Origin: Centropus unirufus
Taxonomy: Eukaryota; Chordata; Aves; Cuculiformes; Centropidae
Direction of reading: 5' to 3'
NCBI GenBank assembly: GCA_013397695.1
Contig: VYZI01000488.1
Span: 282,481 to 346,480 of the forward strand
DNA length: 64,000 bases
Below are positions 1-11,200 of the stretch, piece by piece (positions within the stretch are counted from its first letter, which is position 1; every line of letters starts with the position of its first letter). The position numbers were made by a program, and so were the translations under genes. The notes under the pieces were generated by a model. It was not told where the DNA came from. It did no database searches and worked only from the letters and a program-made list of their open reading frames with translations.

Positions 1-1641
1 GGTACTGCTAAAATAAAAAAAAAATACTGGATTTTAGTGTAGCAAATGAATAGCAGGGTGAGATAACTTCCAATCAAGCTCCATACGGAGCAGTGCAAGG
101 GTTGCTGCATGGCATGAGCACCTTCCCCTGAAAAAAGCAAGAGCAGCAGCCCTCTAGTGCCAGTGTGGAATGTGGTGGGGGAGGAAGGGCTCCTTTCATG
201 CTCTGCTGTCATCCACCGTGGTCAGAGACTGTCCAGTGTAGAAAGCATCAGACCTAGTGAGAAATATCTGGCTGAGTGTAGCACATCTTTTGCAACCTCC
301 CAATGATGCTGGTAGGCTCCAGGCAGTGGACTGCCTGTGGTTGTTTCTTAAGACATGTTAGACAGCTTTCCTGATTTCACTATGGATGAAAACAGGCATT
401 TGTTGCTGTCTAGAACTCTCAGTCTTGGCATTTAGGCCTATGAAATTTAGGCCTAAAATTCATATTGCGTTGTTGGCTGGCAGATGACACCAATTGTTGC
501 ATATCTGTCTTACAGTGAGCTCTTAAAGCCCAGCCAGCCTCTGCATTACACAAAGAAAGCAAACATCCACGCCCTTAAAAGCCTGATAAGTATATGGCTG
601 GGCTTAGCTGTGGGTTGGAGGGATTAGATTTCAAAAAGAAAATAGGAGGTAAGCAGCTATTTTAATGAAATTCTAAAACTGGCTTATATTAATGAAGCAA
701 TCATCTATGAAAGATCAACAGCAAACTGTAGGATGTTCGTGTGAAAGAAGATCTGTTCAGGCCAGTACTTATAGCCTGCAAAAGGCTGGGTGTCATGGAT
801 GTTGTTATCGATATCACACATCTGGGTTAATTCACCAAAGTTTCTCAATGCACAGAAGTATGCTAGCTCCAGCTCTGGTTGCATTGTGTGGTGTCTCAGC
901 AGCCGTACACCACAGTTGTACCAGAGGCTGTCCCTAGAGAAAACGCTGATGCTACGGATGGGACTCTGGTGAGCCTTGAGTAAAACACCCTCCAAGGCAG
1001 CCCTGCAGCACATTGAATACATACAGCCTTTAGCACAGTCTCAGTTGCTTTCAATCGACTTGCACCCTGCGTGCATTCCCCAATTTTAGCCTCTCTTCAC
1101 ACTGCCCCACACAGGTAGGACTTGTGTGGCAGCAACCACCCCGTGCAAAGTCACATACATGAAAGGAGAAAATGAGGAGCTCGCAGGTTGCCTGTGCTGC
1201 CCCACAGACCCAGTTCTCAGGGGTGCACATAGTGCTCCATTAGGAGCTGGGAGGCACCTTCTTAGACTTATAGCATAAGCTTTGGCAGCAGGGTGACTTG
1301 AATCACATGGAGAATCAAGGAAGTGGAAATGGGGATAAAAATAAAATTTGCAATGTTTTCCCAATAGTTCCTATTTTCCACTCCTAATATTTATGGTGGA
1401 GCAATACATTAGGCCCATGACGCAAAGCCCGTAAGTAGAAGGACTGTTGGCTGTTTAAACTGAATCAACCACTGCCCCTATGTTTAGATACAAACTGCCT
1501 CTGAGTTCAGCCAGGTTCTGTGCCACTAGCAGGAACCTGCCAATGTGAGAGTAAATCAAGGAAACAGTCTTGTCTGTTTTTTATTTCCATTCCCATGTCA
1601 GCTAAGTGATACTCATCTTTATTGTTTAATTTACTTTCCAG
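1..1641 (+). other. EGFLAM: EGFLAM intron, upstream part (window edge)
   Basis: No exon is supported here. The segment ends in a usable acceptor (TTACTTTCCAG, AG at 1640-1641) just before the first recognisable EGFLAM exon. The EGF-like domain expected before the last laminin G domain was not found, so it lies further upstream, outside the window. Short open frames at 692-1364 have no recognisable protein features. Confidence 0.7.
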
Positions 1642-1720
1642 CCATTACAGAAGCAATCGAAATTCCACAATTTATTGGTCGCAGTTACCTCACATATGAT
1701 AATCCAGATATCCTCAAAAG
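1642..1720 (+). CDS. EGFLAM: EGFLAM exon: start of C-terminal laminin G domain
   Basis: This is a 79-nt exon between TTTCCAG and GTAGTG. It begins with the last two bases of a split codon and ends after two bases of the next. It encodes ITEAIEIPQFIGRSYLTYDN and the following PDILK, the first strands of the last laminin G domain. Confidence 0.92.
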
Positions 1721-4700
1721 GTAGTGTATCTATTCAGAACATAAATATGCTGTTTATTTACCATTGTAATGCTAGGAGCCTCATGTTGGGACAATGTTGT
1801 TTATTTAATTGTTTTAAGCTGCATTTTCCTATTTCTAAATTTCAGAAAAAAATGTGCATATTGTTAAGATCAGTTTGTCATAACAACTGAGCATCTTGCA
1901 GTCATTAAAGACATAGTAGGTACAGCATGTATCTCACATGGAGGAGGAGTGGTGTGTACTTTCTGAGAGCAAAGAAAGGACATATAGAGCTGGTAACTGT
2001 GAGGAGACTAAGTATTTTACCTGCTGCTTCAGCCTAGAATTTAGGTCTTCAAACTTCTTTTTGGCTATTCTGTACCCTAGAAGATTACGGAATTCCAGAA
2101 ATTTTGAAATTTTTATAACAAATTCATCCATCTCTGTATTTCAGCCACTGACCAGGGCAGGTTTTGTAACTGTTCTGCAGCTCAGTACCTTTGACCTGGC
2201 AGGATTTTCTGTTTTTTTCTTACACTTCTTCCACTGGCTTCTGAGGACAACAAACCTACTGAATGTCCTCATAATTTTCTTGTGACATAGAATTTCACTG
2301 TAGACTTGAGCAGAAAAAAATGTTCTCTCTTATTTGTGTGGAGTAACACATCAGCGTTCTTTTTCTGGTATTCTGGAGTGCTAAGTTCATTTCGCCACTC
2401 TGCATTGCTGGAAATGGGGATGCAAACCATAGCCCCTCACACATTAGCAGATAGGCAAGTTGCAAGACAGTAACCAGGAAGACCAGTGTAGAAGAAATAC
2501 TGCCATCCTCTTTTGTGCTTGAAAGAAGACCGTCTCACTTCAATATTTTATCACTGTTTCTTTCTTCTGCATTAAACAGGGTGTCAGGATCAAGAACAAA
2601 TGTATTCATGAGGTTTAAAACCACAATGAAGGAAGGTCTTTTGATGTGGAGGGGAGACAGTCCTATGCGACCTAACAGTGATTTCATTTCTCTAGGCCTT
2701 CAAGAAGGAGCACTAATATTCAGGTAAACTATCACTCCCTTATTTTTATCACATGCAGTACAGTCATTACTTGAAGGAATCTCCACAACACATCCAGGGC
2801 ACCTATCCTTTGCTGTAGTGTGAGGGAATTGCATCCTCAAGGGTTTTTTCAGAAATGGGTCCTATTTTTGTCTGGAAAAGCAAGTGAGTTGAAGAGGTAA
2901 TGTATTGCCAGCTTTGCATTATTCCCACTCCTTCCCTCCTAGTTCTTAACACATCAGACTTCTAGCATGGTTTTTAAAATTCGCCATGCGAGGGTACAAG
3001 TACAGTCAGAACCTGCTCCCATGCCTCTCGAAGCCCTTTCCATCTCAGTTAAGTAGAGCAGGTTTAGGGTGTAAGGAAAGAGCAGGCATCAAGGAAGGAA
3101 GCCCTGCTGAGGCTCATGCTGACTGCAGGCTCATTTTCACCACAGAGTACACATGGGAGCTGGGACCCCATATTTTCAGCCCCCCAAATATACAATCTTG
3201 TGATGCAAAGCTAGCTGGCCCCAGGCATTGTTACTGGGGCATCCACAGAACCATTTGTTTCAGAAACAAATAAGCTGTCAAAAAGCTGAAACTGGGAAGA
3301 GTTGGGAAATGGCTGAACTCATGTTCTCTCTCTCTCTCCCAATTTGCTTTCTCCATTGCAGACACTTAGTCAGACTGGGCAACTTTTTGTATTGTGGTTT
3401 CTGGGACTCTTGCCATTTGAAAACTGTATCTTTCCTTATTATATCCTTATAGGTTGTGTAAGACAAATATTAAAACAGCAAGCTACAAATGTCATTATTA
3501 TGGACTATGATGAGGCACTGTAGATTAAGCAACAAAGATTTTGTAGCTGCCTAAGCTAATTTGAAGCTATCTTTTCCCTGATTGTTTGCTGTGATAGACA
3601 CATAGACAAAGTTGCACCCTGGATTTCTTTACCATTTTTTTATGGTTTTCTGTGGTTGACTGCTAAAAATCTTAGCTTTCTCACTCATTCTGCAGATATG
3701 GTGAGTTCTTTAATTGTTTTTGGGAGGCCCTGTCTTCAAAAGTGGTGTGTAGTAAGTGACCAGTCTATTCTGTTTTCTAGGCACAGTGCAATTTTTTGGG
3801 GGGTTATCGCTATCCCACAAAGGCCTTTCACTTAAACAACTGAAGTTTATCTATATAGGTATAGGTATAGATATAGGTATAGATACCTATACCTTTCCTA
3901 TCCATTTAGGAAGCGGTAAAATTTAAGATCTCAAATATAAAATCAAATAAACATTTACTCCACACTGAAATGGAGCACTGAAGATTGTGAAAGAATAAAT
4001 ATAATTTAAAAAAAAAGTGATCCTCATGCTACTTCTGCAACTTTTGTCAGGTGAGGTCAGGTGAATATCCACCTGTGTGGAATCACCTGGCTGTGAATTA
4101 ATAAGAACAATGTTTCTGAAGCCTCAAGTTAGATGTAGGTGTTTGGGTCCAGTTTGAAATTCAGAACACACCTTTTGTTTCCAGTTTCCTATGGCCTAGC
4201 AAAATAGGTTCCCTGTACAGTATAGCTGCTGCTGTAAATCCTTTTTCTTGCTCCCTGCTTCTGTAAAGGTTACTTCACTATCATAGGGAATCTCCCTTAA
4301 TCAGGAGTATGATTCTGAGTTTCGTAACTAAAGGTCTAGTGCTTTGATACAATGCTAAACACCCAAGTTCTCCCGTAGCTCTCAACCTAGGCTAGTATCT
4401 GCATCCCGAGTAAAAGGAGATGCTTGTTTGAGACTCACTTAACCCTTTGGGGAGGAGTCAAATATCAGTATGGACAACCATTTCCTTGAGCAGCTGACAG
4501 CTCAACATGCTGTTTTCAAGTGCTTAGCCCCGGCCATAAACTTAATTCCCGATTCAGGCTTTTCTAAAGAGATAATGATGTTGGCTTTAAACTTTAAACT
4601 TTAAACTTGCTTGGAACAGGCAAAAGCCCAGCACCAGCAGCTCCGGCTATCTCACCCTGCTTACTTAGGCAGCTGAGCACCCAAGAGCTCACTGCACTGT

Positions 4701-7170
4701 AGCATCTACCTCCCATTCATGAAAGGTGGCCAAGGTTTCTGGGACCCAGAAATAAAGATGTCTGAAGTGTAAACGTGATGAGGATATTATACCTGCTGAG
4801 TAATTTTAGTAGCAACAAATGCAAAGAAATAATCAGAGCTGCAATGGAAGCTGGGAAAGTCATGATTACCTCTGTGTTTGCTCGTTAGGCTTCATCCTTT
4901 CTAATTTTACAGACTCAACTTTCACTATAATTAAGATAATCTGTAGATCTCTTAAAGGTCACTTTCTTATTTCCTTTTGGAATAAGTTTTTAATTAGCCA
5001 TGTTTGCAACCTCCCACTGCTCTTTGTCATTAGGTCCAAGGTCTGTACATCGTTGACCTTCATAATCTGCTTCAGGAAGGAACTGACATGTAGAAGCACC
5101 CTCCTTGCTCCCAGGGCACAGTGGTGATGTTACCCACTGTGACCTGGGCAAGAGGGAGTTTTGCCTGTTCCTCTGGGGGCCTGACTTTGCAAAATAAGTG
5201 CATCACTGCAGTGCTTACAAAGGTCTCTACCAGTGTCTCCAAAGTCTGAGCTATAAGGGCTGCTCTTGTGGATGAGCAGGTGACCAGTACACAGGGTACA
5301 CCTGAGCAATTTGGCAGAGGGACTTGGCTAGGGAGGCAATAAATTTTTTTTTGTTTTTCTTTTTTTAAATTGTAGCTACAATTTGGGCAGTGGCATTGCT
5401 TCCATCACAGTGAATGGTTCTTTCAGTGACGGACGGTGGCACAGAGTCAAGGCTGTTCGGTAAGTGGCCACATTGCGAGATGTTTTGGAGCCACTCTACC
5501 ATTAAAGGTGCTGGCTGGCATGCCTGATTGCTGGTTGGGCATGAATCACTGCAACTTCATGCTCTCACATCACTTAGGAGTTGAGCTGTTAGCAACTTGG
5601 CTGTTTCAGGATGATGTACACAAAGATTATTGTATTAGAAGTGACAGTGCCAACTCTGAAACTCAGCACAGTTCAAGGCAGACTGCCAAAGTCATGCAGT
5701 GCTATTCTGGGGCTGTAACAGACATTCTCTTAAACCCATACCATTTGGGTTAAGAATATTTTTCTTTAATATCTGCATTTTGAAATTCCCCAGGGTGCAT
5801 TTTGAGGACTGGCACAAGCACTGGAGCACAGACAATGTATGCCTCCTTTTTCTATTTGAAGGAGGTGCAGACATCTTGCAGTGTACACAGAACTCATATT
5901 TATAACTCATTACCTCATGGGAGGCAAGTGTGCCGAGCGGGGAAGGCATGTGTCCCTCTCTTCATGGGATGTCAGTTCCCTGGAAATCACAGGCTAACAT
6001 TTACACAACATGTCACCAAATTCAGTTACAATAAGAGCCCATCAAATGTCTTTTCTACCAATCCAGTCAGTGATGAATATAAAATGGAAGTGGACTAGAA
6101 GCTCATTTTGGAAGAAAACTGCTTATAATAAGTTTAACTTAGCTTGCTTATTTCTTTCCTTCTGTTGAAGCTTCTGCTGTTAACTTTTTATATATCTGTT
6201 TTTTAAGAACACATTAAAACCTGTCCATATTCCCCTCTCGCCTAGCTGTGCAATTTACTTATTTTTAATTTTTTTTCCTCCTCATCCTTTGTGTTCCTCA
6301 CCCTTTGTAGATCTCTGATATCTTAGTCCCTGGAAAAAGCACACCCCTCCCCCCAGGGTCTGGATTGGCATAGTACAGTGCTGTCTGTGGGTCTACCTAG
6401 TATTAGTCCTAAACATTTGCCATGAACTCTGCCAAGCATCAAGTTGCCCTGTACTCCTGGCAAGGGAGAGATGCTGCTGCTCCTCCTCCCACATGTTTGT
6501 AGGCTGGATGCATGAGAGCAGTTTGGTTTTCCTTTCAGGGATGGGCAGTCCGGCAAAGTAACTGTGGATGATTATGGTGCCAGGACCGGTAAATCCCCTG
6601 GAAAGATGAGGCAGTTAAACATCAATGGAGATCTCTATGTAGGTGAGTGCTTTCCATTTGGGTTCAGGACCCAGATGCAACTTTGTGTCCAAACTGATTT
6701 TGCCAGATCAACTGCAAGGCAGGGCATCCCAACTCTGTCTCAAGGTGAAGGCTTCATGTGACAGCCTCTGGATCAGCCTTTCCTGATGCTGTTGTTACTG
6801 CAAGAAATAATTAACATCCTGGTTCATTATCTCCTCCTTATCCTCTTTGTAGCGTCAAGGGTTTAAAATCTGTATTTAAAAAAATGCAAAGCAACCTATA
6901 AATTAAAATTCTGAGGAGCACTACAAAAGCTAATTGTGGTGCTAGGCATGCACTTTGCCAGGGAGGGGCAGACACCAGTGCTATGCTGTGTTTCTCATTG
7001 CTGCCTTTCCTGCAGGTGGCATGAAGGAAATAGCCCTGCACACAAACAGGCAGTACATGCGGGGACTGGTGGGCTGCATCTCCCACCTCACGCTTTCAAC
7101 TGATTACCACATCTCGCTGGTTGAGGATGCAGCTGATGGCAAGAACATCAATATGTGTGGGACCAAGTGA
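1642..7170 (+). CDS. EGFLAM: EGFLAM (pikachurin), last five coding exons, C-terminal laminin G domain
   Basis: Coding segments are 1642-1720, 2580-2723, 5376-5459, 6539-6642 and 7016-7170 (566 nt), joined by GT-AG introns with matching phases. They encode the last 187 residues of pikachurin. Pikachurin is a secreted matrix protein (two fibronectin III domains, then alternating EGF and laminin G domains) that bridges dystroglycan to photoreceptor ribbon synapses; this role is known from mammals. Diagnostic segments are FMRFKTT, RGDSPMRPNSDFISLGL, DGRWHRVKAVRDGQSGK, VDDYGARTGKSPG and HTNRQYMRGLVGCISH. The final Cys pair (LVGCIS and NMCGTK) is the expected laminin G disulfide. The protein ends CGTK, close to the remembered human C-terminus. 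No break is visible. The gene is 5'-partial because the window begins inside it. The domain is very close to mammalian pikachurin, which suggests a functional gene. Confidence 0.95.
2580..2723 (+). CDS. EGFLAM: EGFLAM exon: laminin G core
   Basis: This is a 144-nt exon between TTAAACAG and GTAAAC. It encodes VSGSRTNVFMRFKTT through RPNSDFISLGLQEGALIF. Its phase (1 nt in, 2 nt out) fits both neighbours. Apart from a few conservative changes it matches remembered human EGFLAM. Confidence 0.95.
3852..3893 (+). repeat. Short TATAGG/TATAGA tandem repeat with inverted end
   Basis: Imperfect six-base units (TATAGG, TATAGA) are followed by the complementary ATACCTATACC, so the tract can fold back on itself. 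It lies in the EGFLAM intron between 2723 and 5376. Confidence 0.6.
4585..4608 (+). repeat. Three tandem CTTTAAA heptamers
   Basis: There are three perfect copies of CTTTAAA plus CTT in an EGFLAM intron. It is a small simple repeat with no visible role. Confidence 0.7.
5376..5459 (+). CDS. EGFLAM: EGFLAM exon: laminin G core
   Basis: This is an 84-nt exon after a T-rich tract ending in TTGTAG and before GTAAGT. It encodes YNLGSGIASITVNGSFSDGR and then WHRVKAVR. Split codons at both borders close in frame (AG+C gives Ser; CG+G gives Arg). Confidence 0.95.
6539..6642 (+). CDS. EGFLAM: EGFLAM exon: laminin G C-terminal half
   Basis: This is a 104-nt exon between CCTTTCAG and GTGAGT. It encodes DGQSGKVTVDDYGARTGKSP and then GKMRQLNINGDLYV. 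A Gly codon is split across the next intron, which is only 373 bp and is the shortest EGFLAM intron seen here. Confidence 0.95.
7016..7170 (+). CDS. EGFLAM: EGFLAM terminal coding exon with stop codon
   Basis: The acceptor is TTCCTGCAG. The exon encodes GGMKEIALHTNRQYMRGLVG, then CISHLTLSTDYHISLVEDA and the tail ending NMCGTK, with TGA at 7168-7170. It carries the two Cys residues of the closing laminin G disulfide. Confidence 0.96.
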
Positions 7171-8074
7171 CAGGAGAGGAATCCCGGTGCCGAAGACCCA
7201 TCTTGTGCTTGTGTGTGTGGCTGAGTGTGAATTGGCTGCCACAGCCCTTTGTGGCCAGCTCACATTTGCCACCTGGGAAAGTGATGGAGCCAAAGGGAAA
7301 TCTGAAAAAAAAAAAAAAAAAAAGATATTTCCCTCTCCTTTCCTGTGCTGACCAAACCAAATTGAGTATTTTGTGTAGGAAGCATTCCCTCAACCTATTA
7401 AGTGTTTAGTGAACTTCAAACGTTGTGCAACAGTGCAAATAGCAAAGAAACGTGTGATGTTATGAGTAGCTCAAAGACTGTGTTGTGGTCCTTAGGTTAT
7501 CTTCTGTAATATCAGAGAAAACAATTTTGAAACACTTGCATTCCTTCCCCCCTGCAGTGGTACAATAACTATGCTATTCCACAAATACATCAGCAGACAG
7601 TGTATCTATGCATCCGAATGTATGTCCAGGAACAAGCAGCTCCCACCACTCTCATTTAGCTAAATTATTGTTTTATCCTGTGTAAATAAGAGCTGCAGTG
7701 ACTAGTTTCAAAATATTGTTGTTTGTCGAGGAGGAAAGTTCTTAAATTCTAATTTTTTATTACAAGCAACAAAATCAATGAACCGTTTTTGTAGAAGTAA
7801 TTTTATACTTGTATATTTTTATAGCAGCAGACCTGCTTACATGTTATAACTTTTAACACTGATGTGTACTATACAGTTAGCTCTTTGCACACTTTCCTAA
7901 AATAGCAAAGTGACCTGTGGTCTAAATGTATTATACAGGAGGTGTAACTTCTGTATTATACAGTTTTGATGGGGATATTTGTGAGTTATGACCAATTTTA
8001 AATCTGACTCTTTTTGTTCTGTAAATTTTGACAGTTTAAAATTGTACATTATGCAACTTTCCTGGCTTAAATGG

Positions 8075-8080
8075 ATTAAA
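8075..8080 (+). terminator. EGFLAM: Candidate EGFLAM polyadenylation signal (ATTAAA)
   Basis: This is the common variant hexamer, about 905 nt after the stop, followed by A-rich sequence and then a TG-containing stretch. It competes with the canonical hexamer at 8201. Confidence 0.4.
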
Positions 8081-8200
8081 AGATTAGAAAAAGAAAAGTG
8101 TAAATGCTTGCTACTGTGGTATCATCAATCATTATTTTATTTTGTTGAAAAATAAGAAATGAAATGTGAAAGAGACCTTGGTGGGTCACAGTCCTCTTAA

Positions 8201-8206
8201 AATAAA
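8201..8206 (+). terminator. EGFLAM: Candidate EGFLAM polyadenylation signal (AATAAA)
   Basis: This canonical hexamer is followed directly by a TGTTTT stretch. It is the only AATAAA I noticed on the + strand between the EGFLAM stop and 8.3 kb. Confidence 0.45.
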
Positions 8207-8229
8207 ATGTTTTCTAGGCACTAGACCAA

Positions 8230-11200
8230 CACTTAAGCAACATTGATTGCCAAACTGTAATTTAAGCAGGAAAACAGAGTGCTGTCGAGACAGTAAGGAA
8301 GTGGTCCAGAATTTCATACTTTGGAGATTTTTCTTCCCAAACTGTTTAAAGCAGATCGGTGAGCCATCAGAGAGGACCATGAAGGCCCACCATGCAGCAG
8401 TGTGCCCCGGGGTCATCACTTGCTGGCAGCGGGAGGGGAACAAACCTCCACAGCAATGCAGGCTTGTCTAAATGCTGATAAGGTAAAAGGACACGATGTG
8501 GCAAAAGCAGTGGAGATCAGAAAGTTTCTGCTTAATTTTCACCGTGCCCAGAGTGCTTCTGCCTCTCTGGGAGTTAAAACATAATTCTCTGAGGCTCTCC
8601 TCACATGCAGCTGCAGGTCTGAGTGGAAGAAATAATAGCTGGTACTAGGTAATGGCATACGCATAATAACTGCCAAGGAGTGCCTTGATCACTTAGGGGA
8701 AACATCTTGTGATCCTTGTAGGCATGGGAGCAGGGGCCAAAAACAGACACCGAGACTTATGGAAAGGAACAGAAAAATACGCGGTGGTGTCAGCATGTAA
8801 TGTGTGCACCTGTACCCTCAGTTCAAATCACACTTTAGAAGAACTATCGAAAATATGGGCAGCTTGCAGAGGAGCTGTAGACATGCATGGCTCTTCCTCC
8901 TTGAGAAGCACCGATTTATTTGGCATGGTGACCCCTGTGTGGAGAGAGAAAACCTGTGCATGGACACAAAAAAAGCAGGATAAAGTGTATGATCAAGATG
9001 TGATTTTAAAATGAAAGTAAATTTAATGTGATAGCATGTAAATCAGAAATGTGCAGAGTTTTAAAAAGGGTAAAAATTAAAACCTCTGGAAGGTCTTGCT
9101 GGCTACTTGCTGCCAGACACAGCTTGCACTTGGGCTGCATCTCAGCCAGTGGCTGCTGGAAAGAATCACATTTTTTCCTGTTTGGTGGCAGGTTCCCAAA
9201 TGGTATTGACCTGTCCTGACCAGGTGCAGGGTGGGAAGACCTGGCCTGCTGTACACAGTTCTGGGGACCTGCTTTGCTGCCAGTAATGGGGGAAAATGCT
9301 GCTCCATAAACGTCATCAGACTCTCTTCTGTCATATGCGCGTTGCCTTTCCCAATCTTTCCTTGCTGTCACAGAGCTACTTAGAGAGTGGCTCTAAGACA
9401 AACATCTGGCTGGAGCACGAGAGGTCTCTATGTGAAGAAAATTAGCTGCAGAATAACAGGTGTTTGCTTTGGTACAGGATGATACTTCTTCAGAACAAAA
9501 GCTGCTCTTTGAATTGCAGGGTGGGAGGAGTGGGTAGGAAATACCTCTGTTGTTGTTGTGTAAAAGGAAGAGCAACAAAGGGCAGCTCCCCAAAGGCCTG
9601 TTTCCAACTGTGCATATCACTGCATGGGAATTCAGAGCTGGCAGCAGCACACTGAACACAAATGGCACAGCTGCATGGTGACCAGTTAGGAGGGAATAGC
9701 AAAGATGCTCTGGGAATTGAGTCCTTCAGATAAATGAAAAAACAAAATAGTCTTTTCTGCATCCTTTTAAAGATAGTCTGAGAAACTTCTAAAGAGGGAA
9801 GCATCCTGCAGCCACATCTCCAGTCCCTCTGACAAAGCTTAGAGCTGGGTTACAGGCAATGGTTTTCTCTCAAGGGGCTGAGCAGGAAAAAGGTGCCAGA
9901 AACACAGAAACGTCTGACCCAATGTGGGAGTCAGTCACCCCCCAGTACTGGGTATGGGAAGGAGAGGAGAAAGGCAGGCAGTGCATGGCAGAGTGCTTAG
10001 TCATTTTCCCAGGAACTGGGCTGGATGTGCTGCTCACTGTCTTTGAGACTGTTTAGTAATCACATTATTTGTTGCTTGGGCCATATAAAATGCTTGGCAT
10101 GATCCTAACACTGCGGGATGAGCTCATGCCTGTTGACAGTATAGTGTCCAGGTAGGAGCCTGTGCAAACTGGCACTGAAGCCATCAATCCCAGGTGCTTG
10201 TGTCTGTCTTTGCAATTTAATCCTAAAATTTCCATCCCTAGCTTTCTTCCAGATGTTCTACATTTATACCAAAAGACAACCCTTTCCACTTGCTAGGCTG
10301 TACCTTCATATTAGGCTTGGATAGGCCACGTCAGGCTTTGTGCTGAAAAAAAAACAAAAAAACCCCAAACAAGTAAAAACAAATGCCAAGGGAAACTAAA
10401 GCCAGATAAGGCTTGTTAATGGTCCCCAGCATAGGCAAATGCTTTCTGCAGTGGTGTGCTCTGGGTGGTCAAATGTGAGGGGCTAGCAGCTCTTTTCTGT
10501 ACTAGTCATCCCAGCCTGGACCGAGGGAGCAAAAATGTGAGGAGGAGAAGGGGTCTGTTGGGGATGCGGACCTGCCCATTGCACTTGGCACATATTCTGT
10601 CACAGGTGCTGGTTAAGTTTATTTTATCTATCAGGCTTTGCTTTTGAGAAAAACTTTTCATTCTATTGATAAAGCAAAATAAGCTGGGTGGGAAATGCAT
10701 CAATCCAGCTCTGCTGTGCAGCTTCCTCTGTGGCAGCATCACCCTTTAAGGGGTAAACCTCACCTTATGGGACTAGATAAAATGCTGCTGTGATTTACTC
10801 CTGGGGAGCAGCAACCACATTCTGTCTGACAGATGCATCTTTTTAACAGCATTTTATTTCCTAGGGGGATGTGTATGCACACAGCCAGGTTTTCCCTTCT
10901 GCAAAGCACCACCTTGCTTTGATGTCCAAGTCAGAGTATCACCTGGTCCAGTAAGCATATTCCTCCCTCCCACTCTGTTCCTTCATTGGTTTGAGTCACT
11001 GCAGGCACCCCGTGTCCCTGCTGCTGTGCTTGGGCATTTCACGCATGAGTAACATCCAGGAACCAGCACCTGCTAAGCACATCTCTGCAAAGGCCTGGGT
11101 TCCTGCCCCCAGGGGTGTGACCCAGCTTATCTGCTAATGCCCTCTTCCCCAACCGCTGTAACAGAGAATGCCTGGCAGCGCTGTGACCGACTGCCCTTAT

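Larger units (their letters stand above)
7171..8220 (+). other. EGFLAM: EGFLAM 3' UTR (end approximate)
   Basis: AT-rich sequence follows the stop, with no conserved open frame. An A-run lies at 7305-7323. Two polyadenylation signals are plausible: ATTAAA at 8075-8080 and AATAAA at 8201-8206. The 3' end is therefore placed near 8.1 or 8.22 kb. It could only be fixed with transcript data. Confidence 0.6.
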